Part shown: piece by piece, positions 36,926 to 48,635 of the stretch | How the letters are laid out: each line of letters opens with the position of its first letter | How positions within the stretch are numbered: the stretch's first letter is position 1 | Source: Delphinapterus leucas | Lineage: Eukaryota > Chordata > Mammalia > Artiodactyla > Monodontidae | Reading direction: 5' to 3' | NCBI RefSeq assembly: GCF_002288925.2 | Contig: NW_022098023.1 | Coordinates: 33,583,651-33,647,650, forward strand | DNA length: 64,000 bases | Program-made: the position numbers and the translations under genes | Notes under the pieces: generated by a model | Told to the model about the DNA's origin: nothing | What the model saw: only the letters and a program-made list of their open reading frames with translations | Database searches by the model: none

Positions 36926-36975
36926 GGTATGTGTGTTTCTGTTTGTGTATGTGTCTTGTGTGTGTGTGTGTGTCT
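36926..36975. repeat. (TG)n microsatellite
   Basis: Interrupted TG repeat with an uninterrupted (TG)n core of about eight units near 36958-36973. A 71-codon frame runs through it and is not a gene. Confidence 0.85.
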
Positions 36976-38465
36976 TTGCCAAACGCTTATTTTAGAAGCT
37001 ATGTTTCTTTTAAATCAACAACATTGTTCTGCTTTTATTTAATTATTCTATCTACATTAAGTTTTGGAAACCAGAATGGAACATAATATGTCCCTTATTC
37101 AGAGAAGTTTACTGTACGTAGAAGTTATAGTAAATTGTATTGTTCTGGGTTTTATATGAAATGTGAAGAAATATTAAGGTGGTTCCACTTGTATAATCTA
37201 GTAAGGAAGCAAGATCTATAGGATAAGAAACTAAGAAGAAAAATAATTGAAAGGAAAAACAAAGGACGAGTTACAAAGACAGACACAATCACAGGTGCCA
37301 AGTGAGTGATATAATCGAAGATGATTACTGGATGGAGGAGAAGGTGACCTTTCCATGAGCTGAGGTGGTTTTGGAAGAACGGGGTTCTAGCTGGTGCTAG
37401 ACTTTACAATCCTGACCCAGACTTGGTAGCTGGATATATGAGATGAGCAAACTGTATTGGAGCTATCTGCTTTTCTAACATACTTAAGTTTTGGCTGGAC
37501 AATGCTAGTTTTGATGAAACTTTTATGGCTCATCAAAATATTTATAAACCCCTTTAAATTTGTATTTAATTATTTTTTTACTTAAAATGATGAGAAACTA
37601 AGAATTCACTTTGAAGGTCATAACTTCAAGAATAGTTCTACACTGTTATTGTATAATAAATTATCAAGAAAATAGTGGTTCAGCATTAGCATAGGGAGAT
37701 AACATGAATTCATCTAATGTAAACCTTTGTTAGGTATCCAAAGACAGCTGCTTGCACATGGCATGCTTTTATCTATAAGCATTGAAAGTTAGCCCTGAAG
37801 AATAATCTAGATCAGGCTAAAGGATGATCACTATAATATGCTCGAGCTAATTTTGGCCCATTAGATATCAACACACGCTCTATATGCTATGTTGGGAAGA
37901 TCTGGAACTCATTGTTATGTCAGAGTTTCAGACAACTATTTGGTTTTGGGTTATTTTTAGGCAACATAATGGGTCATTTGAAGACCTAATAATATGAGTT
38001 TTGTTTGGCAGATTCTATGTTCATATGTTGTTGATATGGATCATTTAGCCTATACTTCAATTACTAGGGGTTCTCTGAACTGTTTTGTAAATTTAGAGAT
38101 AGTTGCTTTGATCCGGCCATAGAATAAAACAAGAACACCTAACTAAATAGCGACTAAATAGCCTTTCATCTTCCCTTCAAAGCAAGGGAAAAAAAAAAAT
38201 CATTGCAAAGTAATGCTCTTCTTGTTTCTTAGATTTTTGACTTCCCCAATCACCTGAAAGTTACTAACATTAGTTTGACTTGCAAAGTCAATATTGGTAG
38301 AAATTCTTCTACGTAAGAGAGACTGAATTGAATGAAATACTATTTTTAAATTATGCTTTTGGGTAGTTTTTATTGTAATCCTTCCATTCTCACAGTATTT
38401 AACTCAGAGTTTCTGCTTTTCGCTTTACAAATGATGTAAAAGAAAAAAGATCTTCCTTAAATACA
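36976..38465. other. Unique noncoding DNA
   Basis: No gene. 37300-37390 may contain a degraded L2 fragment (gagaaggtgacctttccatg; agctgaggtggttttgga), too weak to call separately. Confidence 0.45.
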
Positions 38466-38550
38466 GCATTCCTAATCACCAAATGTTTATTAAATCTCTC
38501 CATCCATGCATTATGCCAAGTGTCAAAGAGTAAAATGGTAAATCAAGTCA
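38466..38550 (-). repeat. L2 LINE 3' tail relic
   Basis: 'aaatgtttattaaatctctc', 'attatgccaagtgtcaaaga' and 'gtaaaatggtaaatcaagtc' resemble the reverse-complement L2 tail. Confidence 0.5.
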
Positions 38551-40499
38551 GCAAAAGAGTTATATGGACTCTTTTTTCTTCATGCTTCAAAATTGTAATT
38601 TGTGATCCAAAGGAGGCATTTTAGAATTGGTCTCCTTGGGTATAGTGGAACATTTAGAGAAGTTTCAGTTCAAAACTTTCATGCATTAAGAAAAGCTATG
38701 CAGTAAAATCACTGAAAGGTATATAGATTTGACTAGAGCATTCATTTGTTTTTCTTTTGCACTGTTAGGAAAAAAAGAGTCTGTTTCAAATCCTATTTGT
38801 CCCTTATCTCTGTTTGTTCAGTTGTTTTTAATATCACATACTGAAAGAATTTCAATAGCAGTTTCACCATGAAGTCATTTGTTATCCTTCAGCAGGCTTT
38901 TGCCTACTGAATTGTAAAGCAGTTCTGACTATTTGCATCCTCCAGATGGAGCGGCATATAAACACTCCCAGATATTTCTGGTAAGTATGAAAAAAATATC
39001 TTATTTGTCCTTTCTGAGAATAAATAAGAGAATGTCAAATTTTATAGGCTAATAAATTTGTATGCCGGCAGTGACATTGAATCCCTCATGGCCTGCAATG
39101 TCACAGACCCTGAGAAACACCATTTTTTTTTGTTTGTTTGTTTCAAATGAATACTAGATAGAAGCTCAATAAAAAGCCAGAATTTGATTGCATTGTTTAT
39201 GTTTGCCCAATATTCTAATTCAGTTGCAATTTGCCATGAGGAAATGCAATTTACATGTTTCCCAGGCTTATTGCACAGCAGTCACTCACACATACATGCT
39301 AGCGTATGTCAGAAACAACACGAATGGGTTAAGATGCCCTTTAGCATGAGTCTGCAACAACTGCCCTCACCCCCACCCCATTTTAAGATTAATTTTTATG
39401 ATATACTCTTAGAGCTGTGGAAACATGGGCTAGGAAAAGGGGTAACCTAAACATCTAAACTTTTACATAGAAAAACTTTTGATATGTGTATATATGTTGA
39501 CTTACTCCCAAACATGTGATTGACTCAGAAATGGTACTCTGCAAGGGATAATTCAGGCTACATCAGTTTAAGCAAATCTTTATGCACTTTTCCAACTTAG
39601 GAGTAAATTTGTTTCTTATATTTAAATCAATATGCATAATGTAGGGTGTCTAATCCTCATATTCAGTTAAATAACTAACCTCCGCAGCATCAGCAGTGAT
39701 TGACAGTTTAATACTGCTTTTGCACTTACCAGTTTTTGTATTACACCTTCTAATTTCTTCTAAATTAAATGCATTGTGCTCAAAACAGAATAGTCATATA
39801 TTTCACAAAGTAAACAAGATTAAATAATTTCACAGATAAATATGTATATGAAGCACTGAGAATTTAACTTTGCTTACTTTATCCATGTGCAAAAAAAGGA
39901 GTCTTGTGAACTGAATACAGCCTGATTGTTTTCCACTGATTTTTCTGAAGAAAGAATTTTAATAAGTAATACATAATATTTCTTTTCTTTCATTGGGGCA
40001 ATTAAAATAGAACTTAGTATCATATTTGTCAGTATTGATTTGACTTATGGAATAAATTTCTCTAAGTGAGTTTTAGTTGAATGAAAGTACATCTGAGATA
40101 AATATTTAAAATCAATTTTAATAATACTTAAGAATGGATGTTTATAAGGGTTTGAAAACACAGACTATTTAAGTTATTACAAAAGCATGTCTTTATGCAT
40201 TTTCTCATATTGTGATGTAAAAAAAGATGGGGTTCAACTTAGGTTTATTATTCCTATTATGATGTATTAGCCAAACAAGTCTAACTGTCCTTGATTTCTT
40301 CAAAAGTAGCCTTTCTAAAATTAAAGGTACAGTGTACCTTACCTTCTATGAGCAGATATAGAGGTAGATGAGGAGATGTTTGTGTGTGTAGTAGAGGGTG
40401 CTATGGCAGCAAGTACAAAGATATGTCTTTACACATTTGATTTTTTTTATTTGGAAATTATCACTTTGATACTAAATCCTTTGATTCAAGTTATATGTC
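38551..40499. other. Unique noncoding DNA
   Basis: No gene. The sub-block 38860-39120 is complex and repeat-free, with tatttgcat (the complement of the octamer atgcaaata) at 38930-38938 and a strong donor-like ctggtaagta at 38978-38987. It could be conserved noncoding DNA. The 88-codon frame at 39184-39450 is not recognised. Confidence 0.4.
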
Positions 40500-40556
40500 T
40501 GTGTATGAATGTATCTGTCTCTGTGTATATATATATAAAAACACACACATAACCAC
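40500..40556. repeat. Compound (TG)/(TA)/(CA) microsatellite
   Basis: A run changing from tgtgtatatatatat to aaaacacacacataaccaca. It is followed by a perfect 7-bp inverted repeat tgccaca/tgtggca with a 2-nt loop at 40563-40578. Confidence 0.8.
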
Positions 40557-40654
40557 ACATGATGCCACAGGTGTGGCACAGCAGCTATATGGCTATAGGA
40601 TTCAGGTAGACTTACAGTCTGTGCAGACCCACAGAAAGTATGAATTGGAAAGAA

Positions 40655-40795
40655 TTTTAGAGCAACTCTAATCCAGTCTCCTTGTTTTATAGATTGATTA
40701 TCAGATTGATTCCCAGAAAAGTTAAAATGGTAAAGACTGGATCAGATCTCACATCTATGGATTCTAAGTCCTGGCATCTTTCCTCCACACTGCCT
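40655..40795 (-). repeat. MIR-like relic
   Basis: 'gcaactctaatccagtctcc', 'ttgttttatagattgattat' and 'ctcacatctatggattctaa' are consistent with the reverse-complement MIR. Confidence 0.55.
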
Positions 40796-40892
40796 CTTTG
40801 ATTATTATATCAGTGAACTGCTTTGAAAATCTTTAGTGGACTAACATTCAACCTGCTGCCCAACTACAACCTCAGTTACTATCAATACTATG

Positions 40893-41035
40893 AATACTAT
40901 ATATATATATATATACACACACACACAAACGTATAATACATTTATATACATCTACTATATATGTGTATAGTATAATATATTCTATTATATATATGTGTAC
41001 GTGTACCATATACTAAATATATACACTATGCAAAC
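40893..41035. repeat. (TA)n(CA)n-rich low-complexity tract
   Basis: A (TA)n run passes into (CA)n at 40899-40927, followed by about 100 bp of mixed TATA/TGTG sequence. It is likely length-variable. Confidence 0.85.
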
Positions 41036-42446
41036 TATATAAATACTGGTTTAAGTATTGCTAAATTCTAGACACCACTGTCTCACTTTTATTTCAAAAA
41101 AATAGTTCAAAAAAAGTCCTATTTGAAGGTCCTTTCAGTTATTAAGTCTCCCAAACATCTATCTTTTGTTTATTGACACGGGCCTCCCAGATTTCCGTTC
41201 TTTTTGTTCAACTGTAGTAAATTTGGCATTAAAGGATGATATTCGATCCTTGCTTCCTTTATAGAGTTGCACCAAAGTCAATGAGAATTTTACACGAAAA
41301 TAAAGGATAAACTATGGCCCTGGAGTAGTCATTTAAGACTGCAGAACAGACCCACAAGACTAAGTTCAGTGCCTGGTAAAGGGTTTGTGCTAAATTTAAC
41401 ATTGCAGAAGAGTTTCCAGCTGTTGCCTTGCTATGAAGGAGGAGAGCTGCTTTTATGACAGATTACTGTCCTCAGGAGAAAGAGGGAAGTGGAGCGGTGC
41501 CACATCTCCAGTCCGTAGAGTGCTCTGCATATTCTGTGGCACTGATTTGAGAAGGCTCATAACTTTAATGGCTCCCTTTATCAGTTGTCATGAGTCTCGG
41601 CTGAAAATCCTAAGACCTGGGAAGGGAAGAACAGGAATGGGTATAACTTTAGATGTCGAAAATACCATATTAAAATAAAATTACCTTTTTGTAAATTTCA
41701 CACTGATGTTAAGTCCCTTGTGGTTTGTCACTCTCGCTAAAGTAACACAACTAGACTTTATTTGCCAGCTGTACTTAAAGATCTGGGTTTTATGTTTTTA
41801 AAAATGTCATCTATTCCTTCAATCACTTGTAAGTCCCCTCTAATCTCTTTTTAATGTAAGCACACTGGAGTTTTCCCTTTTGTTTGCTGCCCTTGCATTA
41901 TTTACTTTGATCTGCTGTGAGAAAATCTGAAAGTGTGTTGTCCTAAATGCTAGCATCTCACCAACAAGATTTGAGGCCTTGTAGTTCGCATGGAAGAAAA
42001 GGCTCTTGTGTGAAGACACAGGTTTTGTTTAGTTCTCTCTCCCTGGTGGGAGCCTTAATTGCATTTTCTCTCTCTCACAGTGGCTGGCTAAGGAGTGCCT
42101 GCCTTCCCTGCTGATGCTGAAGTTTTCAAGCTCTATTACTCTATGACGGAGAAAATTCCTTGGTCCAGGAAGAAAAGGGTCAGATTAAAAAAAAAAAAAG
42201 TGTTTAAATAAGTATTGTCAATTTACCACGCACAATAAACAGAAAGGAAGAAACAAGAGAAAGCCTTAATGTTTTTCCACCTGAAATTCTTGTGGAAGTT
42301 TTATGTAACCCAGTTTATAAAATATCTGATTCTAAATATCATGAAGAGGCTCAGTCCTCAGAGCAAAGAGGTTATACTTAGTATAACCAGTAAACAAAAA
42401 AATATTAATTTGTGCCCTTTCTTAGGCATTCTAGGTGTCTTTCTAA
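41036..42446. other. Unique noncoding DNA with an acceptor-like site
   Basis: No gene called. An 81-codon frame at 41433-41678 has no recognisable domain. At 42063-42080 a pyrimidine run ends in cacag (ttttctctctctcacag) and is followed by tggctggctaag, which resembles a 3' splice site, but no paired donor or long frame is evident. Confidence 0.4.
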
Positions 42447-42472
42447 GTCTATCTATCTATCTATCTATGATT
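42447..42472. repeat. (TCTA)n microsatellite
   Basis: About five to six uninterrupted units of tcta/ctat. Confidence 0.9.
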
Positions 42473-42792
42473 AAAATATATATTCTGAAGGATATTTCTG
42501 GAGTTAATGTTAATTATTTACATATATGCCATTTTCAGCTAAGTTATAAACATCTAGTTTTATTAACCTTTCACTTTCTATTTTGACTTTCTGAGCATAC
42601 AAGTGATGTGCTTGAATTCGTACATCTGAAATGAATATTTTAATTTTCTTCCCATCTGACAAAGTATACTTCACCTTCACTGGCTTTGAAGCTATAGCTG
42701 CCATGTCTGCTTCCACTTTCTGTGTTTTTCATCCTGATAGGATACAAGGCAATAATAGAATCTACTTAACATTTTCAATTTCAATGTATCTT
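42473..42792. other. Unique noncoding DNA, nothing recognised
   Basis: The 68-codon minus frame at 42510-42716 looks protein-like in composition but matches nothing I know and has no context. Confidence 0.45.
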
Positions 42793-42810
42793 AAATATGG
42801 AAGCTCTACT

Positions 42811-43284
42811 ATTTGTAATGAGGTGGATGGACCTAGAGTCTGTCATACAGAGTGAAGTAAGTCAGAAAGAGAAAGACAAATACCGTATGCTAACACATAT
42901 ATATGGAATTTAAGAAAAAGAAATGTCATGAAGAACCTAGGGGTTAGACAGGAATAAAGACACTAACCTACTAGAGAATGGAATTGAGGATATGGGGAGG
43001 GGGAAAGGTAAGCTGTGACAAAGTGAGAGAGTGGCATGGACATATATACACTACCAAAGGTAAAATAGATAGCTAGTGGGAAGCAGCTGTATAGCACAGG
43101 GAGATCAGCTCGTTGCTTTGTGACCACATAGAGGGGTGGGATAGGGAGGGTGGGAGGGAGGGAGACGTAAGAGGGAGGAGATATGGGAACATATGTATAT
43201 GTATAACTGATTCACTTTGTTATAAAGCAGAAACTAACACACCATTGTAAAGCAATTATACTCCAATGAAGATGTAAAAAGAAA
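42811..43284 (+). mobile_element. L1 LINE 3' end, 5'-truncated, part of a transducing insertion
   Basis: The L1 sequence begins abruptly at 42811 (gaggtggatggacctagagt; gaagtaagtcagaaagagaa; gacaaataccgtatgc). It continues through a G-rich 3' untranslated region to ctgattcactttgttataaa and ctccaatgaagatgtaaaaa at about 43280. This is the end of ORF2 plus the cetartiodactyl-type L1 3' tail; no intact protein is encoded. The insertion is bounded by a perfect 18-bp duplication, aaatatggaagctctact, at 42793-42810 and 43540-43557. The right copy lies 255 bp beyond the L1 end, after another A-rich tail. The left copy starts at a TT/AAAT site, close to the L1 endonuclease consensus. Confidence 0.93.
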
Positions 43285-43539
43285 ATAGTAAAGACCAAAG
43301 TTAGGAGGAGCCTCTACTAGATTAACAGAATAGAGAGGATGCTAAAAGGAAGTTTAAAAATGACTTAGAGGCCACAACAGTGAGAGGCCCGCGTACCACA
43401 AAAAAAGACTTATTTTACCATTAGAAACTGGGTATAGATACAACTTTATGAATTAGATTACCTTTGTCCCCCAAAACATTTCGGAATATTGCTTTACGAC
43501 AACTAAAGGACAATTCTGGATAAAAAAAAAAAAAGAAAA
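43285..43539 (+). mobile_element. Probable L1 3'-transduced flank with A tail
   Basis: Non-L1 sequence lies between the L1 3' end and the A-rich tail at 43522-43540. It is inside the 18-bp target duplication, so it moved with the L1. It contains a 5'-truncated CHR SINE (43368-43406). No canonical AATAAA signal is visible in the 40 nt before the tail, which is a weak point in the interpretation. Confidence 0.7.
43368..43406 (+). mobile_element. CHR-type SINE, severely 5'-truncated
   Basis: Only the last 32 bp of the SINE (gaggccacaacagtgagagg then cccgcgtaccac) and seven A remain. A short gactta repeat (43362-43367 and 43407-43412) may be its target duplication, implying a separate truncated insertion nested in the transduced flank. 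Confidence 0.85.
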
Positions 43540-43557
43540 AAATATGGAAGCTCTACT
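43540..43557. repeat. Right target-site duplication of the L1 insertion
   Basis: Perfect 18-bp copy of 42793-42810 (aaatatggaagctctact). Confidence 0.95.
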
Positions 43558-45959
43558 GACCTTCATTCACAACAATGCTTGTTTATTGTTTGAGGCTTAA
43601 ATGTCTTTATGTATATATACATAAACTAATTGTGTTTTTTAAAACCTATGTCTTGTTATTCTGACTGAAATGGATTACTCAAGCATATATTTTATTTTGC
43701 AAGGCTGTATTTTATTTCTATTGTTTACTCTTAAATCTTGGTGTCTTAGGCTCTCTGCTGCCTTCTTAACTTTTCCATTCATAAGCTGTATTCCTTTTCT
43801 TCTTGTTTTTTCTTCTCCTGTAGCCTCCTTATACTCATACTTGCTCTGTTCCAAGCCTTTCTTCACAAGTGCCTGCACCTCACGGTACTTCCTGAATTGT
43901 CTGATCTTTGTTACTTGTCTGCAAGTGAGTTGAGAGAGGGACCATTTTAATCCAGAGATAGCAGTGGCATTTTTGATGGATAGGTGTGTAGACACCATGG
44001 AAAAATTCATGGTAGGAAATAGTATAGGATTTTTTGGTTGATTAGAGAGGAAAAGAGGAGATGTTAGGAATTTGAGTATTTGAAGAGAAGGAAGATGCTG
44101 AACGGAAAATGTGAAGATACCTTTCTAGAGGTTGGGATTATGGATTTTAACTCTGACCGTTCTCTCTCATTAGTAATCACTGGGCCTTTCACGCTTTGTG
44201 CAATGAGCTGAACCCAGTCAACAGAGTCTTTTCAGCTATATTGAAAAGCAGTGATCCAACACATGAAGTGAAAACATCTCCTTGATACAAGAGTACACAT
44301 GGCTTTAAGAACACATTAACATTATAAGGCAGATATGATTGTTATTAAAAACACCGTCAGGAAGACTATTCTTGCTTTATTATCTTTAAACTGGTTAGTA
44401 ATATAAAGGGAACCTTCTAAAAACTATTTTAAATGCATAATATGTATCTGAACACTGGGTACTTTTTTGGGTTGGCTTTAGGATGGTGATTTTTAAATGT
44501 TTACAGCAATCACATTTGGGTCCTAACAGCATTTTTGTTTTAGTTTTATTTTTTTCATTGAATTATTAGCTAACAGATAACATAGAGAGGCATACTTCCC
44601 TAATTTTGTTCTTCCTAATTAGTGAAAAATAACATACAATTGAGGCAAATAAAGATATAACAGGATTTCTTAATTTTGAGGAGTATATATATTTAAGTTT
44701 GAGAATTCAAGAGCTAATTGGACCCTTATTAATTTTGTGTTTCAAAACGCTCATATTTTAGACTGTCAATATTGAAAATAAGGAATGAATTGTATTTTAG
44801 GGAGTTCAAAGGACTCTTTTAGCATATTTTATTTTCCTGGAATCCCATTATATGGTTTAGTAAATACTTCTTAAAGTTCCTCCTTTTTCTGTTTACCATC
44901 ACTCTACTTATTTATTTCAGAAGGAAGAAAGTTGTCAATTAGGATCCATATATTGCTGAAGTCTTGGAACAGATCTAGATAATTCAGCAAATGGCTATTC
45001 TGTTTATCAGCCCCTTTTATTATGATAGAAATTCTTTATGATGAAGGCTAGGGAACCTGATTATTTTTTTAAATAGGTCAAGAAATGGATCAGAAAATCT
45101 TCAGGGGATTTATCTCTGTTTCTAGTACTTCATAATGACAAAACTGTCTTTGGCTAATGAGCATGTCTAGATGAATTCAAATATGTAGAGAAAGGGTAGG
45201 AGAGGGCAGTGGATGTCTAAGAGAATTGGTATAATTGCAGTGATTGAATTCAAAAGATTGGAAGATTGGAGATAGTTTGAGAGAAGTAGAAAGTGACAGA
45301 GCCCAGTATGTTAACCCAAATATATTCTGTTTTCTTAGAGTGAGCATAAATCTCATAAACATAAGGGAAAATAGACCATTTTGTGTACCAATTTAGAGCT
45401 AAAATATATTCCCGACAACTCTCTGGCCTTAAAATTTCCATGTTCTCTTTCTTACATGAGCACCATATTTGTTCCATTTTTATTTTAGTACTACATTTAC
45501 CCAATTACCCATTTTCTAGGCATTGACTGAAACAGTTTCTTGAGCATATTTATGGAACAGGCACTGTTTTGCCTACAAATTGAAGTTCTAGTAGTTAAAA
45601 AACATCTTAAACATAAGAGATTGGAAGTCAGTGAAAATATACTTTTTGCATATATTATTTATTTATTTATTCATATACTTGATATCACCATTACAAATCC
45701 AAATATTATGCTCAAGTATATGTCACCTTTAAAAAAATTAAATGTACTATATTGTTGTCCTTACGTTCTTACTTCTGTGCTAATACTTATATTAACTTTG
45801 GGTTTTGCTACTTTACCTTGGGGAACCTCTCCTCCATCTTCCAGGGTAAGAGCCAACCTTATGTTAGTCAGTAAATACAGTAGGGTTAATATTATCTTGT
45901 TTCCATTTTTATGCCTCTCAAAAGGAAAACAAATCATCCTTAAATATAACCTAAATTAC
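43558..45959. other. Unique noncoding DNA
   Basis: Overlapping frames of 87 (+) and 111 (-) codons at 43670-44010 have no recognisable domain. The 43740-43920 stretch is pyrimidine-rich on the + strand and may be an old repeat. A frame of 179 codons at 45540-46079 runs into the L2 relic and has no domain; its hydrophobic stretches come from T-rich DNA. Confidence 0.5.
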
Positions 45960-46260
45960 ATTTTGTGTCTTTCCTTGATATTTTCTTCCATTCATTGTTC
46001 AAATGCCAGCTCCAGTGACATTTTCTCTGTGAAACTTTTCCTGCCCAGTTACTCTGAGCAGGAATTAAGTATAGCATAGAAAGGTATTTAAATTTCAATT
46101 GCTGCTCTTATAATCTGTCCTAACCGTTTATTCTCCTGTGCCCTTTTTATTAAATGTTGTGCACCAGAGGGCAGGTACTGTCTGTTGTCATGTCTGTACT
46201 CTGGTTACCTGGAACAATATCTGAGCCAGAACAGCTCAGTAGATATTAAATTAATTCAGT
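45960..46260 (+). repeat. L2 LINE 3' region
   Basis: 'caaatgccagctccagtgac', 'tgtgaaacttttcctgccca', 'cagagggcaggtactgtctg' and 'ggaacaatatctgagccaga' follow the L2 sense order (tcagctcaagtgtcacct / ggaagccttccctgac / gagggcagggaccgtgtctg / agcacagtgcctggc). Confidence 0.7.
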
Positions 46261-47409
46261 CCTTCTATAATGATTGTTTAAATTCTTTTATCTTACATTT
46301 GGGGATCTCTGTCTATCCTCTGATAGGAAAATATAAGTAGAGGTCTTGATCTTGTTTTTATATAATACCAACTAAGTTTCAACTGTTTCTTGTCTGTAGG
46401 AAAATTTAAAATCCCATTTCTAGAACTTAATTTGAAAGTTTAGGCTGAGAATGAGAGTGCAAATTGATAGTGATTAGCTAGTTTGCATTAGTTTTTGTTG
46501 GTGTTGTTGCCTTTTATTTTTTCATGAAGGCATCACGAAGGATCGAATTTTAGACATCTTTACCTTTGAGTGTTAGATCCAAGAATCTCTTACATGTTCT
46601 AATCTTTCTGGTGATAATATCCTACCTCCTTTCTGTGTGCAAGTGCATGTGTGTGTGTTTGTATGTATAGCCACTGACTGACCAGATATGAAGCAACAGC
46701 TTTGTTATCTTTGATCCTGTCCTTTACTTGTCAACCAGTCTCTTGTTATTGATTCTTCTTGTAATAGGCTTGGGGGATTTTGAAGAAGTTGTGTTTTTTT
46801 CTTTTAAATGTTGGTAAAAGTATTCCTCTTACTTGGAAGGAATTAGATAAAATAATTTTGATTTTGGTTAACAAACTCATCCCCGCCCCCTACAATAGCA
46901 CAGCCTGATCATACATATTTTTTACACTATCTAAATTTCAAACATGCACTAATAACTATCATAAATAAATATCTCACTCTTCCTAAGATTGTTAGATATG
47001 AGAGGGAAACTAAGAAAGTCAATTCAATTAACACACATGAGAACTATGGGGGAAAAGTGATGTACATAGATGTCTAAGACAGTTCTTGACTCAGCGATTC
47101 TTATGGAAGATTCATAAGTATACTAATAACTTTAATACAAGGCAGTATTTGATATAAATTTTACCAATGATATAAGATTTGCATAACAGGAAACACAAAA
47201 ATGGGTGGTTGCATTTGAGAAGAGGTGGCCAGAGATGGGAAGGAGGGAGACAGGGAGAAGATTTTGCTGCATTTTGAAGACTTCAGTAGAGTTACCTGGG
47301 AGTAAAGGGGAAAGGAGGAAAAGTAGAGGGAAAACAAGTAACTCTATGGCTCCATGAAATAGAACTGGTTTTGTCTTGTTTTGTTATTTTCATCAATTGA
47401 GCTTCTAAT
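46261..47409. other. Unique noncoding DNA
   Basis: No gene. A short TG run is at 46639-46668. Confidence 0.5.
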
Positions 47410-47510
47410 GTGGTCTGAGTTGTATGCACAGCACTCTGCAAGGATTAATTCATTACAGACAAAGAGGCCCAAAGAAGTGCCTTAACCAAACTATGCCTTA
47501 CCATTTTCTG
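47410..47510 (-). repeat. Probable MIR relic
   Basis: 'caaggattaattcattacag' and 'gaagtgccttaaccaaacta' weakly match the reverse-complement MIR block. Confidence 0.4.
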
Positions 47511-48539
47511 CATCCTATTGTCTAAATTATGATATTAAAATATGAGCAGTTAAAATATAATTATGATGTTAAAATGTTAGTTGTTAACATATCGCTGTTC
47601 TTTTTCAAATATCTCTGAGTGGGTGAAGTCAAGTTTTCTTATAAAATTCAAAATCTAATTCTCAAAACTTTTATTCTTGCTTGTTTTATATATTTAAGTA
47701 TTTAGCTCATTGTTTATATGTTAAAGACTTGTATTTTCAGTGTACCTGTAGTTTAAGAAAGTTTGTTAGATGGGACAAAAGAAAAGGCATCAAAGCTAAA
47801 TTTTGTAAAATGGCATCAAAATTTTGCTGAAAGATAGGAACAACTTCCTTTTCTAAATCTGTTCATTTGGAGTGCTAAAATTAAATACCACACGAAACTC
47901 CAACTTTCACCTATCCACCTTCCTTTAGTAATCATATGATAAATGAATGGCATGTTAGACCAGTGTTCCTCCTAAGATAACAAGCTTATGGAGTATAACG
48001 GGGGAAATTTATTCCAAGTTATGTTTATTGGAAACATTCTTTAAGTGGACTTGATAAATACATGCAGTTCTGGGAGGTTCTTCGTATCTTAAGAGAGATG
48101 ATATCTATATAAATCAGTAGAGGAAAAGTTGTAGTTTACATTTCTTTAATTTATTATAAAAAGAAATTTTTGTCAGATACAAGATACAAATAGGCTTTAT
48201 TATAAGAAAACAAATTATGTCTTTTGAAAGCTAGGGCTTTTACTAAATTTCTAAACTTAAAATTTTCTTAAAATTGGAGGCATTTGGTCAACATTGTAGA
48301 GCTATAATCCACAGAATATTCATTAAAGAACTACTGAGTGTTCCCATTTATCACTGAGGGGAAATTTGAAAATGTAAATCGCTCAGTTAATTCTTTTAAC
48401 ATTTGCTCTGTGGTCAAAGGTGAAGATGAGTAAAGTATATATCTTTAAAATATAACTTCATTTGAGTTGTATAAAAATCAAAGTATCAAAAATTAGAAAA
48501 AAGTGGATTAATTGTCAAAAATCCGGCTTCCAGTGCTAT
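47511..48539. other. Unique noncoding DNA, nothing recognised
   Basis: AT-rich, no gene or repeat. Confidence 0.5.
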
Positions 48540-48635
48540 TAAGGCGGCCCAGTGTATTGGGATGAAGCGTCCTCAGTTGGAAACTGAGAGGATTACCTAA
48601 TTGATTTATAAGGTCCAGTTCAATTATAAATGTTT
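48540..48635 (+). repeat. MIR-type relic, 3' half
   Basis: 'cctcagttggaaactgagag', 'gattacctaattgatttata' and 'aggtccagttcaattataaa' match the MIR-type 3' pattern (cctcagttttctcatctg...gactagatgatctctaaggtcccttccagctctaa). Confidence 0.5.

Noticed and set aside
42510..42716. 68-codon minus frame with protein-like composition (starts MEADMAAIASKPVKVKYTL)
   Set aside because: Matches no family that I know, has no neighbouring coding sequence, and is short. A search against proteomes would settle it.
43675..44010. 111-codon minus frame rich in Lys/Arg/Glu
   Set aside because: Composition reflects a pyrimidine-rich + strand, probably an old repeat. There is no domain, and a + strand frame of 87 codons overlaps it.
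45540..46079. 179-codon frame, the longest in the window
   Set aside because: It has no domain that I recognise, its hydrophobic residues come from T-rich codons, and its second half lies over an L2 relic.
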